This document shows, in pieces, positions 54,311-63,178 of a stretch of 64,000 nucleotides of DNA; the stretch's first letter is position 1, and each line of letters begins with the position of its first letter. Origin of the DNA: an uncultured Lachnospiraceae bacterium (GTDB lineage Bacteria; Bacillota; Clostridia; Lachnospirales; Lachnospiraceae); contig CAJUDM010000003.1 in NCBI GenBank assembly GCA_910584915.1, positions 62,001-126,000 of the forward strand, written 5' to 3'. Both the position numbers and the translations under genes were made by a program. Under the pieces are notes generated by a model. That model was not told the DNA's origin and ran no database searches. It was given only the letters and a program-made list of their open reading frames with translations.

Positions 54311-54370
54311 GAATGACTGAGCTGTGCTCAGTCATTCGCTGCGGTGTGATCTGCGAAGCAGATTACACCG
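54311..54370 (+). promoter_or_regulatory. Tandem strong hairpins between importer genes
   Basis: Two near-perfect hairpins: GAATGACTGAG/CTCAGTCATTC (54311-54337) and CGGTGTGATCTGC/GCAGATTACACCG with GAA loop (54342-54370, one G-T pair). They begin right after the binding-protein stop and precede the first permease. They probably set the ratio of binding protein to permease by stabilising the upstream message. Confidence 0.75.
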
Positions 54371-54423
54371 GTTCCCGTATAGAACATGCGGATGTATGCG
54401 GAACTGGAATGAAAGGCGGGGAT

Positions 54424-55362
54424 ATGAAGTATATCATAAAAAAGTTGACTACCACGGCGGCGACGGTTCTGATCGTTTCATTCCTCGTCTTTCTGGCGTT
54501 CAGCGTCATTCCGGGGGATCCGGCGCTGTCCAGGCTGGGGACGCAGGCGACGCCGGAAGCGCTCTCGGCGCTGCGGGAGGAGATGGGATTAAACCGGCCG
54601 CTTATCGTGCGTTACGGGGACTGGCTTATTTCGTTTGTGAGGGGAGATATGGGGGAGTCCTACAGTTATCATATGCCGGTGCAGTCCATGATCCTTGAAA
54701 AGATCCCGATCACGCTGACCCTGACGGTAATGTCATTTCTGATGATGGCACTGATATCTGTTCCGCTGGGCATTTATTGTGCAAAGCACAGAGATCAATT
54801 TGCAGACAGGTTCATTTATACGCTGAATCAGGTCATTATGGCGGTGCCGCCCTTCTTTATGGGGCTTCTGATCACCTGGCTGTTCGGGCTGATATTCAGG
54901 CTGTTTACGCCGGGCGGCTATATCTCCTATACAAAAAGCGTTTCCGGTTTTTTGTATTATCTGATCTTTCCGGCTGTTGCGATCGCGCTGCCGAAGTGCG
55001 CCATGACGGCGAAGCTTCTGCGCACATCCCTGCTGGATGAGATGAAAAAAGACTATGTGCGGACAGCCTACAGCAGAGGAAACCACACAAATGGCGTGCT
55101 GTACAGGCATGTCCTGAAAAACGCACTGATCCCGGTAGTCACCTTTATGGGAATGGCGCTCGGGGACATGCTGGCGGGCAGCATCATCGTGGAGCAGGTG
55201 TTCAAGATACCGGGGCTTGGAAGGATCCTTCTGACAAGTATCAGCAATCGGGACTATCCGGTGGTGCAGGCAGTGATCGTGCTGATCGCCGCGTGGGTGA
55301 TCGCGATCAACTGTCTGGTGGATATCATCTATAAGATCGTGGATCCGCGGATAGAGGAGTAG
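54424..55362 (+). CDS. Peptide-type ABC permease (DppB-like)
   Basis: 312-residue permease with six helices, BPD_transp_1 fold; motifs LLRTSLLDEMKKDYVRTA and GDMLAGSIIVEQVFKIPGLG. Typical DppB N-terminus (MKYIIKKL, FLVFLAFSVIPGDPA). The start is 54424; earlier in-frame starts lie inside the hairpin region. Partners are the permease at 55367 and the ATPases at 56319 and 57177. Confidence 0.92.
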   Translation: MKYIIKKLTTTAATVLIVSFLVFLAFSVIPGDPALSRLGTQATPEALSALREEMGLNRPLIVRYGDWLISFVRGDMGESYSYHMPVQSMILEKIPITLTLTVMSFLMMALISVPLGIYCAKHRDQFADRFIYTLNQVIMAVPPFFMGLLITWLFGLIFRLFTPGGYISYTKSVSGFLYYLIFPAVAIALPKCAMTAKLLRTSLLDEMKKDYVRTAYSRGNHTNGVLYRHVLKNALIPVVTFMGMALGDMLAGSIIVEQVFKIPGLGRILLTSISNRDYPVVQAVIVLIAAWVIAINCLVDIIYKIVDPRIEE

Positions 55363-55366
55363 GGAT

Positions 55367-56161
55367 ATGAAAAAGAAAAACTGGAATCTGCTGATCGGTG
55401 GTTTATTGAGCGGTATCATGCTGCTTTTTATAGTCGTCGGCTTTTTTTACACTCCCTGTTCGCCGGAGGCGATGGACAATGCCGCCAAATTCGCGGGAGT
55501 ATCGGCAAAGCATCTGATGGGCTGTGACCATTTCGGCAGGGATATATTCAGCAGGATTTTAAAGGGCTGCGGCAATACGTTTATCGTGGCGTTTGGGACT
55601 GTGTTGATCGGAACGCTGTGCGGTATTTTTCTCGGGGCGTTTACGGGATATTACGGCGGTGTGCTGGATGAGATCCTGATGCGTGTCAATGACGCGGTGT
55701 TCGCGTTTCCGTCCATTCTGCTGGCGCTTGTCTTTGTGAGCCTTTTCGGGGGCGGGAAATACAATATCATACTTGCGCTGGGAATCGCTTTTGTACCCAG
55801 TTTTGCACGGATCGTGAGAAGTGAGTTTATCCGCTGCAAAAATATGGATTATGTGAAGAGCGCCAGGCTGATGGGAGCGGGCGATCTCAGGATCATGTTT
55901 GTGCATATCCTGCCGAATGTGATGCCGGTGCTGGTATCGTCCGTGTTGATCGGTTTTAACAATGCGGTGCTGGCGGAGGCGGGAATGAGCTATCTAGGGA
56001 TCGGTGTGCAGCCGCCGGAGGCGAGCCTCGGGAGGATGCTTTCGGAGGCGCAGAGTTATCTGTTCTCCAAGCCTTCCATGGCGTTTCTGCCGGGGCTGAT
56101 GATCGTGCTGCTGGTACTCGGATTTTCGCTGATGAGCGAAGGGTTGAAGAGGGAGAGATAG
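55367..56161 (+). CDS. Peptide-type ABC permease (DppC-like)
   Basis: 264-residue second permease, starting four bases after the first permease's stop, with AGGAG upstream. GCDHFGRDIFSRILKGC and NAVLAEAGMSYLGIGVQPPE are typical DppC motifs. The 157-bp gap after it (56162-56318) carries short hairpins but no gene that I can support. Confidence 0.92.
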   Translation: MKKKNWNLLIGGLLSGIMLLFIVVGFFYTPCSPEAMDNAAKFAGVSAKHLMGCDHFGRDIFSRILKGCGNTFIVAFGTVLIGTLCGIFLGAFTGYYGGVLDEILMRVNDAVFAFPSILLALVFVSLFGGGKYNIILALGIAFVPSFARIVRSEFIRCKNMDYVKSARLMGAGDLRIMFVHILPNVMPVLVSSVLIGFNNAVLAEAGMSYLGIGVQPPEASLGRMLSEAQSYLFSKPSMAFLPGLMIVLLVLGFSLMSEGLKRER

Positions 56162-56318
56162 GTGCTTGAAGTGGTTGGAACGGTCGGGCATCCGTGCCCC
56201 GAAATCACCGGGATCGAACGAAACATTAAGAAAATCTCATCCGACTGCGCTGAGGCTTCGGCAGAGTACTTTGTGCCGGACGCCCCGGGGGCTGGCTGAC
56301 AGGATAGTGAGGGCGGTT

Positions 56319-57134
56319 ATGCTTCTTGAAGTGAAAAATCTCAATATAGAATTTCATGACCACGACAGGCCGGAGCGGGCGGTCTGCGGGCTTAACCTGC
56401 GGATGGAAGCGGGGGAGATCGTGGGGATCGTGGGGGAGTCGGGATCCGGAAAGTCTATGTCCGCGCTGGCGATAGCGGGGCTTTTGTCGAGGAAGGATAT
56501 CACAAAACAGGGGGAGATACTGTTTGAGGGAAAGGATATCCTGAACTGCTCCAGGAGTGAGTTGAGAAAGCTTCAGGGGGATGACATTGCCATGATCTTT
56601 CAGGAGCCGGAGACATCTCTGAATCCGTTAAAAAAGGTCGGCTGGCAGGTGGAGGAGGCGCTGCGCCTTCATACGGACCTGACGAAGGAGGGACGGCGGG
56701 CGCGGGCGCTCGAGGTACTTCGAAAGGCAGAGCTGCAGGATGCGGAGAAAGTGTATGACTCCTATCCGCATCATCTGTCCGGCGGGATGCGCCAGAGGGT
56801 GATGATCGCCGCGGCGATGGCGTGCAGGCCGAAGCTTCTGATCGCGGATGAACCGACAACGGCGTTAGATGTGACGATTCAGGCGCAGATCGTGAAGCTG
56901 CTTAAAAAAATCAGGGAGGAACAGCATACGGCGGTGTTATTCATCTCCCATGACCTGTCGCTGATCAGGCAGCTCTGCGAGCGTGTGCTTGTAATGCAGG
57001 CGGGACATCTGATCGAGGAGGGAGCTGTGGAGGAAGTTTTCAGGTCTCCGGGGCAGGAGTATACGAAAAAGCTGATCGGGGCGATTCCTGAGATTCCCGC
57101 TGCGTGTGAAACACGGGGGAAATTTGAGCGCTGA
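56319..57134 (+). CDS. Peptide-type ABC ATPase (DppD-like)
   Basis: 271-residue ATPase: Walker A GESGSGKSM, Q-loop FQEPETSLNP, signature LSGGMRQRV, Walker B LLIADEPTTALD, switch His in ISHDLS. The start is 56319 (MLLEVKNLN); upstream in-frame sequence does not look like protein. The C-terminus is shorter than that of full DppD, so the usual Fe-S/oligopeptide C-terminal extension appears reduced (it ends AACETRGKFER). Confidence 0.9.
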   Translation: MLLEVKNLNIEFHDHDRPERAVCGLNLRMEAGEIVGIVGESGSGKSMSALAIAGLLSRKDITKQGEILFEGKDILNCSRSELRKLQGDDIAMIFQEPETSLNPLKKVGWQVEEALRLHTDLTKEGRRARALEVLRKAELQDAEKVYDSYPHHLSGGMRQRVMIAAAMACRPKLLIADEPTTALDVTIQAQIVKLLKKIREEQHTAVLFISHDLSLIRQLCERVLVMQAGHLIEEGAVEEVFRSPGQEYTKKLIGAIPEIPAACETRGKFER

Positions 57135-57176
57135 TCCAGGTGAATGCGGAATTGTCAACAGAGGGGTGGTGGAGCG

Positions 57177-57917
57177 ATGAGCGATCTTGTACTGGAAGTA
57201 AAGAATGTCAGCAGTTATTACAGGGAAAACAGGAGGCTGTCCGGCAAAAGAGCAGAGAGGAAACAGGTGCTGAAAAATGTGTCTTTTTCCATGGAGGCCG
57301 GGGAGATACTGGGGCTTGTCGGGGAGAGCGGATGCGGCAAGACTACCCTCTCCCGGGCGATACTTGGATTCCTGAAGGATTACGAGGGAGAGATCATACA
57401 TTACTCGACAAAGCCCCAGATGATCTTTCAGGATCCCTACGGTTCCCTGAATCCGTCGAAGAAACTGGGGTGGATCCTGGAGGAGCCGCTAAAAAATGCG
57501 GGTGGCTTTACGGCTGAGGAGAGAAGAAAAAGAGTGTTCGGGATGTTGAGGCAGACAGGGCTTACGGAGGACTTCGCGGAGCGCTATCCAAGCCAGCTTT
57601 CCGGAGGACAGCGGCAGAGGGCCTGCATCGGAGCGGCGCTGATGTCAGCCCCCGCCCTTCTGATCGCGGATGAGCCGGTATCGGCGCTCGATGTGACGAT
57701 CCAGGCACAGGTGATGGAACTTTTGAAAAGACTTCACGGGGAGAGAAACATTGCAATTCTGTTTATCTCCCATGATCTCAGAGTGGTCTATCAGATGTGC
57801 GACAGGATCATGATCATGAAGGACGGAGAGATTGTGGAGAGCGGGACGAGGGAGGAGATTTATTTTTCTCCGCGGCATGAATATACGAAACTGTTGCTGC
57901 AGGCGGCGGGGATCTGA
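57177..57917 (+). CDS. Peptide-type ABC ATPase (DppF-like)
   Basis: 246-residue second ATPase: Walker A GESGCGKTT, Q-loop FQDPYGSLNP, signature LSGGQRQRA, Walker B LLIADEPVSALD. It starts 42 bases after the first ATPase. It lacks the long C-terminal oligo_HPY extension and so is shorter than typical DppF. With the four preceding genes it completes the importer. Confidence 0.9.
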   Translation: MSDLVLEVKNVSSYYRENRRLSGKRAERKQVLKNVSFSMEAGEILGLVGESGCGKTTLSRAILGFLKDYEGEIIHYSTKPQMIFQDPYGSLNPSKKLGWILEEPLKNAGGFTAEERRKRVFGMLRQTGLTEDFAERYPSQLSGGQRQRACIGAALMSAPALLIADEPVSALDVTIQAQVMELLKRLHGERNIAILFISHDLRVVYQMCDRIMIMKDGEIVESGTREEIYFSPRHEYTKLLLQAAGI

Positions 57918-57962
57918 AAAGATCCATTATATATTAAAAAATCAGGAAAGAGAGGTTATTGT

Positions 57963-59138
57963 ATGGAAAACTTTACTTTTTACAGCCCGACCTATTTTGT
58001 GTTCGGGAAGGATGAGGAGAACAATACGGGGAAATACGTGAAACGCTTTGGCGGGAGCAGGGTGTTGATTCACTACGGCGGCGGGAGCGCGGTGCGCTCG
58101 GGGCTTCTTGACAGGGTGAAGGTTTCCCTGGAGGCGGAGGGCATCTCCTGGGTGGAACTCGGCGGCGTCAAGCCGAATCCGAGGAGCGGCCTTGTGTATG
58201 AAGGCATTGAACTGTGCAGAAAAGAAAAGGTGGACTTTGTGCTGGCGGTGGGCGGCGGCAGCAGTATCGACTCCTCGAAGGCGATCGCTGCCGGAGCAGT
58301 GTATGACGGAGACTTCTGGGATTATTATCAGGGAAAGATGGTGGAAAAGGCGCTTCCCATCGGAACAGTGCTTACAATAGCTGCGGCGGGCAGTGAGGGA
58401 AGCCCCGACTCCGTGATCACAAAGGAAGATGGAATGCTCAAGCGCGGCGGGCACGGTGAGGCGCTGCGGCCGGCATTTTCCATCCTGAATCCGGCGCTGA
58501 CGCAGACGCTGCCCGCCTATCAGACAGCCTGCGGTATTACGGATATCATGGCGCACCTGTTTGAACGCTATTTTACAAATACACAGGATGTGGAAGTGAC
58601 GGACCGTGTGATAGAGGGGCTGTTGTCCACAATGATCCATGAGGCGCCCAGGGTGATGGAAAACCCGGATGATTATCAGGCGAGGGCAAATATCATGTGG
58701 GCTGGCATGATGGCGCACAATAACTGCTGCGGCGTGGGGCGCGTGCAGGACTGGGCGAGCCATGACATGGAGCATGAACTGTCCGCCATATATGACTGTG
58801 CCCACGGCGCCGGGCTTGCTGTGGTATTTCCGGCGTGGATGTCCTACACGATGGAGCATGATGTGATGCGCTTCGCGCAGCTGGCGGTGAGAGTGTGGGG
58901 GTGTCCCATGGATTTCGCGCACCCTGAAGTGACTGCGAGGGCCGGCATAGAAGCCCTCAGACGGTTCCTCAGATCGATCGGCATGCCGGAAAATTTTGCA
59001 GGACTCGGCGCGAGGGAGGAGGATATTGAGAAGATGGCGCATACGACGTGCTACGGGAACGGAAGAGACGGGCATATCGGAGGGTTTGTACCGCTCGGGG
59101 AAGAAGAACTGAAAGAGATATACCGGCTGATGGTATAG
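57963..59138 (+). CDS. Iron-containing alcohol dehydrogenase (BdhA-like)
   Basis: 391-residue type-III (Fe-dependent) alcohol dehydrogenase resembling butanol dehydrogenases. NAD(P) motif AVGGGSSIDSSKAIA (about 96-110); metal ligands are supplied by Asp/His in DIMAHLFER and His in WASHDMEHELS and DCAHGAGLAV. In fermentation it would reduce aldehydes to alcohols. It is 45 bases after the ATPase gene on the same strand and may be cotranscribed with the importer, though a functional link is not evident. Confidence 0.92.
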   Translation: MENFTFYSPTYFVFGKDEENNTGKYVKRFGGSRVLIHYGGGSAVRSGLLDRVKVSLEAEGISWVELGGVKPNPRSGLVYEGIELCRKEKVDFVLAVGGGSSIDSSKAIAAGAVYDGDFWDYYQGKMVEKALPIGTVLTIAAAGSEGSPDSVITKEDGMLKRGGHGEALRPAFSILNPALTQTLPAYQTACGITDIMAHLFERYFTNTQDVEVTDRVIEGLLSTMIHEAPRVMENPDDYQARANIMWAGMMAHNNCCGVGRVQDWASHDMEHELSAIYDCAHGAGLAVVFPAWMSYTMEHDVMRFAQLAVRVWGCPMDFAHPEVTARAGIEALRRFLRSIGMPENFAGLGAREEDIEKMAHTTCYGNGRDGHIGGFVPLGEEELKEIYRLMV

Positions 59139-59159
59139 AGGGTATGCAGGATGTACGCG

Positions 59160-59193
59160 GACAAGGCACACCTTTAATTGAGTGTGCCTTGTC
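59160..59193. terminator. 12-bp perfect hairpin after the dehydrogenase
   Basis: GACAAGGCACAC (59160-59171) pairs perfectly with GTGTGCCTTGTC (59182-59193). It lies 21 bases after the dehydrogenase stop; no U-tract follows. Confidence 0.7.
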
Positions 59194-59280
59194 ACGCCGC
59201 ATTCCGGATGTGGTCAAACATGAAAAAAGTTCATGATGCGTGTCGTCCGTATTTTCCATCAAATGAAAATTTTTCGGGAT

Positions 59281-59538
59281 TTACTTCATCCCGCATCCGC
59301 AGAAGAGGCTGCGCACATGTTTTACCTCTTCCGCGTCCGCTTTTGCCGCGGGAACGTAGAAAGAGCGTTCGCGGGCCAGCTGATAAAGTTCCTCCTGCGA
59401 CTGCTCACAGGCATTTCTGAACTGCTTCAGAGTCTGTTTTAATTCTTTGTTTTCGGTCTGGGGAATCATTTCGCCAAATCTTACAAGTTCACCGTTGATG
59501 CCGGTGAGAGTATCGTTTACCATTGTCTTGTCCTGCAT
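59281..59538 (-). CDS. Small Coat_F-like protein
   Basis: 85-residue helical protein. Pattern MVNDTLTGINGELVRFGEM followed by a second helix rich in Gln/Glu and ending KADAEEVKHVRSLFCGCGMK, as in short spore-coat (CotF/Coat_F-type) proteins of Clostridia. AAAGGAGG precedes the ATG. Pairs with the even smaller gene upstream at 59608. Confidence 0.7.
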   Translation of the reverse strand: MQDKTMVNDTLTGINGELVRFGEMIPQTENKELKQTLKQFRNACEQSQEELYQLARERSFYVPAAKADAEEVKHVRSLFCGCGMK

Positions 59539-59607
59539 AGGGCACCTCCTTTTTTGTTTTGTTTTCAGATGCTTCTTTTGATAGCGGTTTCGCAATGCGC
59601 CGGGGCA

Positions 59608-59793
59608 TCAGCTTAAGAACTGCATCAGCTGTTCCTTATTCTGCTGTGCGCCCTTTGCGCCCTGCTCAAAGAACTGTCTGAGCTGTGCATCCTGTGTGCT
59701 GGAAGCATATTCCTGCATCTTACACTTTGTTGTATCGTAGCCTCCGATCAAATGTCTCAGATTCTGAAGCTCCAATTCTGATAAATTAGCCAT
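59608..59793 (-). CDS. Very small Coat_F-like protein
   Basis: 61-residue all-helical protein (ELELQNLRHLIGGYDTTK; KGAQQNKEQLMQFL), the size and pattern of small spore-coat-like proteins. CAGGAGG precedes the ATG at 59793. Upstream in the same direction as 59281-59538 and probably cotranscribed with it. Confidence 0.7.
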   Translation of the reverse strand: MANLSELELQNLRHLIGGYDTTKCKMQEYASSTQDAQLRQFFEQGAKGAQQNKEQLMQFLS

Positions 59794-59990
59794 TCTCACA
59801 CCTCCTGTTTTTTCCGGGTCGCAGAAATCCCCGCAGTGCGGATCCGGCAAAAACAGCACCCGGCTGTTCTGTGCGGATGGATCAATTGTGTCTGTGCGGA
59901 TGTCTGCTGATTTCAGTATGTGGTTTTAGTGAAAAAATATGTCTGAGAAAAATTGCTATTTTTATAAAAGGACATCCGGGTATTTTTGCT

Positions 59991-60019
59991 TGAGACCTAC
60001 TATAAATTATGGTATGATG
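59991..60019 (+). promoter_or_regulatory. Promoter of the Hpt/UDPGP operon
   Basis: TTGAGA (59991-59996), a 17-base spacer and TATGAT (60014-60019). The rest of 59794-60085 shows no gene. Confidence 0.6.
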
Positions 60020-60085
60020 GGAAAAGATAATGACAGCACAGTCTGTGGGATGACAGCAAAAAGTCTGAGTAAAGGAGTAGAAAAG

Positions 60086-60448
60086 ATGACGGAAGATATA
60101 AAGCGGAAGTTGGAGGAAGGCGGCATAAATGTGGACGAGGCGATGCAGCGTTTCATGAATAACGAGAAACTGCTGGAGCGCTTTTTAAAAAAATTTGCGT
60201 CGGACGTCAGCTACGATGATCTGGTAAAGGCGATGGAAGAGAAAGACTGCGAGAAGGCCTTTACGGAAGCTCATACATTGAAGGGGGTCACCGGGAATCT
60301 GGCGTTGACGCAGCTGCATGATCTGGTCAACGAGCAGACAGATTATCTGCGCGGAAAAGATTTTGACCCGGCGGCGGCAATGATGCCTGATGTTGCGAAA
60401 GCATATGAAAAGGTAATCGGGGCGATCGGAGAGGTGTACGGAACATGA
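60086..60448 (+). CDS. Orphan Hpt-domain protein
   Basis: 120-residue four-helix histidine phosphotransfer protein. The phospho-acceptor His is H63 in EAHTLKGVTGNLAL. No kinase or receiver domain is fused or adjacent. The start is 60086 (AAAGGAG upstream). Its stop overlaps the next start (ATGA), so it is translationally coupled to a nucleotidyltransferase; why is unclear. Confidence 0.9.
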   Translation: MTEDIKRKLEEGGINVDEAMQRFMNNEKLLERFLKKFASDVSYDDLVKAMEEKDCEKAFTEAHTLKGVTGNLALTQLHDLVNEQTDYLRGKDFDPAAAMMPDVAKAYEKVIGAIGEVYGT

Positions 60449-61671
60449 CATATCAGGATGCTTATAAAAAACTGGAGGCGGCAGGCCAGCTCCATGTCCT
60501 TAAGCATTATGATTCCCTGAGCGAACCGCAGAAAAAAGGACTTTTGGAGGACATTGCCCTGACAGATTTCTCAGTGCTTTCTTATCTGGAGAAGCGGGAA
60601 GAACTGATGAAAAAGGGGGTGATCACGCCCCTTGCGGCGATGGAGATCCCGGAGATAGAGAAGAGCCGTGCATGGTTTGAGGAATTGGGTTATCGCGCCA
60701 TCAGACAGGGACATGTGGGGACAGTGCTCCTCGCAGGAGGGATGGGCACGCGGCTGGGCTATGATGAACCGAAGGGAATGTATGACATCGGCATTACGAA
60801 GTCTGTCTATATCTTTGAGAGGATCATCTCCAACCTGCTGGATGTTGTGCAGAAAGCTTCCGCGTGGATACATTTGTTTATTATGACCAGCGATAAAAAT
60901 CACGAGAGAACGGTGGCGTTTCTGGCTGAGCACGACTATTTCGGATATAAACCGGGCTATATCCACTTTTTTCGACAGGAGATGGCGCCGGCGAGCGATT
61001 ACACCGGGAAAGTGTATATGGAGAGGCCGGACAAGATCGCCAATTCTCCCAACGGAAACGGCGGCTGGTATTCCTCCATGGCGAACGGCAGGATCCTGGA
61101 GATCGTAAAAAACAGGGGGATCGAATGGCTGAATGTGTTCGCGGTGGACAATGTACTGCAGAGAATGGCGGATCCCTGCTTTGTCGGCGCGGTGATAGCG
61201 AGAGGCTGTTCCTGCGGAGCGAAAGTGGTAAAGAAGAACGCGCCGGATGAGAAAGTGGGTGTCATGTGCCTGGAGGACGGCAGGCCGTCCATCGTGGAGT
61301 ACTATGATCTGACGGACGAGTTGATGAACGCGAAAAATGAGAAGGGAGAACCGGCTTATAATTTCGGCGCGATCTTAAACTATCTGTTTCAGGTGAAGGC
61401 GTTAGAGCAGACGATCTCGAAAAAACTTCCGCTGCATATTGTGGAGAAAAAGATTCCCTATATGGACGAAGACGGAAATTATGTGAAGCCGGAAAAGCCG
61501 AATGGCTATAAGTATGAGACACTGGTGCTCGACATGGTGCATATGATGGACAGCTGCCTGCCCTACGAGGTGGACAGAGAACATGAATTTGCACCGATCA
61601 AGAATATGACGGGTATCGATTCGGTGGAGACAGCACGGGTCCTGTGCGGGAAAAACGGGATCATATTATAG
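60445..61671 (+). CDS. UDPGP-type UTP-sugar-1-phosphate uridylyltransferase
   Basis: 408-residue enzyme of the eukaryote-like UDPGP/UAP1 family, making UDP-glucose, UDP-galactose or UDP-GlcNAc from UTP and the sugar-1-phosphate. Nucleotide motif LLAGGMGTRLGYDEPKGMY (about 90-110), N-terminal helical region, and SPNGNGGWYSSM near the sugar site. It is unlike the bacterial GalU family. Just upstream of galE, so it probably works in nucleotide-sugar supply. Confidence 0.87.
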   Translation: MTYQDAYKKLEAAGQLHVLKHYDSLSEPQKKGLLEDIALTDFSVLSYLEKREELMKKGVITPLAAMEIPEIEKSRAWFEELGYRAIRQGHVGTVLLAGGMGTRLGYDEPKGMYDIGITKSVYIFERIISNLLDVVQKASAWIHLFIMTSDKNHERTVAFLAEHDYFGYKPGYIHFFRQEMAPASDYTGKVYMERPDKIANSPNGNGGWYSSMANGRILEIVKNRGIEWLNVFAVDNVLQRMADPCFVGAVIARGCSCGAKVVKKNAPDEKVGVMCLEDGRPSIVEYYDLTDELMNAKNEKGEPAYNFGAILNYLFQVKALEQTISKKLPLHIVEKKIPYMDEDGNYVKPEKPNGYKYETLVLDMVHMMDSCLPYEVDREHEFAPIKNMTGIDSVETARVLCGKNGIIL

Positions 61672-61799
61672 ATTGGAACTGAAAACAGTATATATCCGAC
61701 TGCCGCATGAGGCTTTTTGAGCGGGGACAGAATATCGCCGCGGAAGGTGTGCGGAGAATGGCAGGATATGCAAAAAGGAAACAGGAGGAAAAGAGAAAG

Positions 61800-62816
61800 A
61801 TGGCAATTTTAGTGACAGGCGGCGCAGGGTATATCGGCAGCCATACGGTGGTTGAACTGCAGAATGCGGGCTATGATGTGGTGGTAGTGGACAATCTGTC
61901 CAACTCCAGCGAGAAATCTTTAAAGAGAGTGGAGGCGATCACAGGCAAGCCGGTGAAGTTTTACAAGGCGGATATCCTGGACCGCGAAGCATTGGAAGAG
62001 ATCTTTGAGAAGGAGGATCTGGGTTCCTGTATCCACTTTGCCGGCCTGAAAGCGGTGGGCGAGTCCGTACAGAAGCCCTGGGAGTACTATCAGAACAATA
62101 TCGCAGGTACCCTGACACTGGTGGATGTGATGAGAAAACATAACTGCAAGAATATCATCTTTTCCTCCTCCGCGACAGTGTACGGCGATCCCGCATTTAT
62201 CCCGATCACCGAGGAATGTCCGAAAGGGCAGTGCACCAACCCTTACGGCTGGACAAAATCCATGCTGGAGCAGGTGCTGACGGATATGCAGAAGGCGGAT
62301 CCTGAGTGGAACGTGATCCTGCTTCGCTACTTTAACCCGATCGGCGCTCACAAGAGCGGCACCATCGGCGAGAACCCCAACGGCATTCCGAACAATCTGA
62401 TGCCCTATGTGACGCAGGTGGCAGTGGGCAAGCTGAAAGAACTGGGTGTTTTCGGAAATGACTACGATACACACGACGGCACGGGCGTCAGGGATTATAT
62501 CCATGTGGTGGACCTGGCGATCGGCCATGTGAAGGCGCTCAAGAAGATCGAGGAGAAAGCCGGACTCTGCATTTACAACCTCGGGACGGGCCAGGGGTAT
62601 TCCGTGCTGGATATTGTGAAAAACTTTGAGGCGGCAACCGGCGTGAAGATCCCTTATCAGATCAAGCCGAGGCGCGCAGGCGATATTGCGACCTGCTACG
62701 CGGATGCGGCGAAGGCGAAAGCGGAACTCGGCTGGGTAGCCGAGAGAGGGATCAAGGAGATGTGCGAGGATTCCTGGAGATGGCAGAGTAATAATCCGAA
62801 CGGGTATGAGGATTGA
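61800..62816 (+). CDS. galE: UDP-glucose 4-epimerase
   Basis: 338-residue SDR epimerase interconverting UDP-glucose and UDP-galactose. NAD motif GGAGYIGSH (8-16), catalytic SSSATVYG Ser and YGWTK Tyr/Lys, LRYFNPIGAH and NLGTGQGYSVL. The start is 61800 (AGGAGG upstream). Downstream of the UDPGP gene in the same direction; a terminator follows. Confidence 0.94.
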   Translation: MAILVTGGAGYIGSHTVVELQNAGYDVVVVDNLSNSSEKSLKRVEAITGKPVKFYKADILDREALEEIFEKEDLGSCIHFAGLKAVGESVQKPWEYYQNNIAGTLTLVDVMRKHNCKNIIFSSSATVYGDPAFIPITEECPKGQCTNPYGWTKSMLEQVLTDMQKADPEWNVILLRYFNPIGAHKSGTIGENPNGIPNNLMPYVTQVAVGKLKELGVFGNDYDTHDGTGVRDYIHVVDLAIGHVKALKKIEEKAGLCIYNLGTGQGYSVLDIVKNFEAATGVKIPYQIKPRRAGDIATCYADAAKAKAELGWVAERGIKEMCEDSWRWQSNNPNGYED

Positions 62817-62846
62817 TGTGACAGTATAATAAAATATGTGGAACAT

Positions 62847-62878
62847 AAAAAGTGCCTGCTTGAGAGTGGGCACTTTTG
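62847..62878. terminator. Bidirectional terminator
   Basis: AAAAGTGCC (62848-62856) pairs with GGCACTTTT (62869-62877) between galE and the convergent small gene. Confidence 0.85.
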
Positions 62879-62891
62879 CTGTCTGTGTTTT

Positions 62892-63158
62892 CTAATCCTC
62901 CTCAATGATATGGATCTCCAGGTAGTCAAAATCAACGCTCTCCACAAAATTATCCTGAGAGAACCGGGTCTTTCTATGGTGTTTGAACTCCGTCACGTTG
63001 GAGTCGAGCCAGATCGGTTTTCCAAGATCAAATGCATAGCAGATTTCATCCAACGCAGAAAATATTTTGTGCGTTCTGGTATCCGGGGCGTCGTTTTCTA
63101 TGACGGTATCCCGAAGCATACGGTTATCTTTAAAAATTTTTCCCCAAAGTCTGAACAT
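62892..63158 (-). CDS. Conserved small protein of unknown function
   Basis: 88-residue acidic protein (MFRLWGKIFKDNRMLRDTV; FDLGKPIWLDSNVTEF; ending in Glu-Glu-Asp). No transmembrane helix or known domain recognised. AAAGGA precedes the ATG. From general experience proteins of this appearance are conserved in Lachnospiraceae, but I cannot name the family. Upstream neighbour on the same strand is the GNAT acetyltransferase. Confidence 0.65.
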   Translation of the reverse strand: MFRLWGKIFKDNRMLRDTVIENDAPDTRTHKIFSALDEICYAFDLGKPIWLDSNVTEFKHHRKTRFSQDNFVESVDFDYLEIHIIEED

Positions 63159-63178
63159 GGAGTTTTTTCCTTTCCTGT

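Noticed and set aside
56162..56318. Further copy of the structured intergenic repeat
   Set aside because: Contains short GC-rich hairpins but lacks both conserved blocks of the family.
57942..59195. Antisense open frame of over 400 codons opposite the iron alcohol dehydrogenase
   Set aside because: Shadow of a well-recognised enzyme; its His/Arg-rich sequence has no motif.
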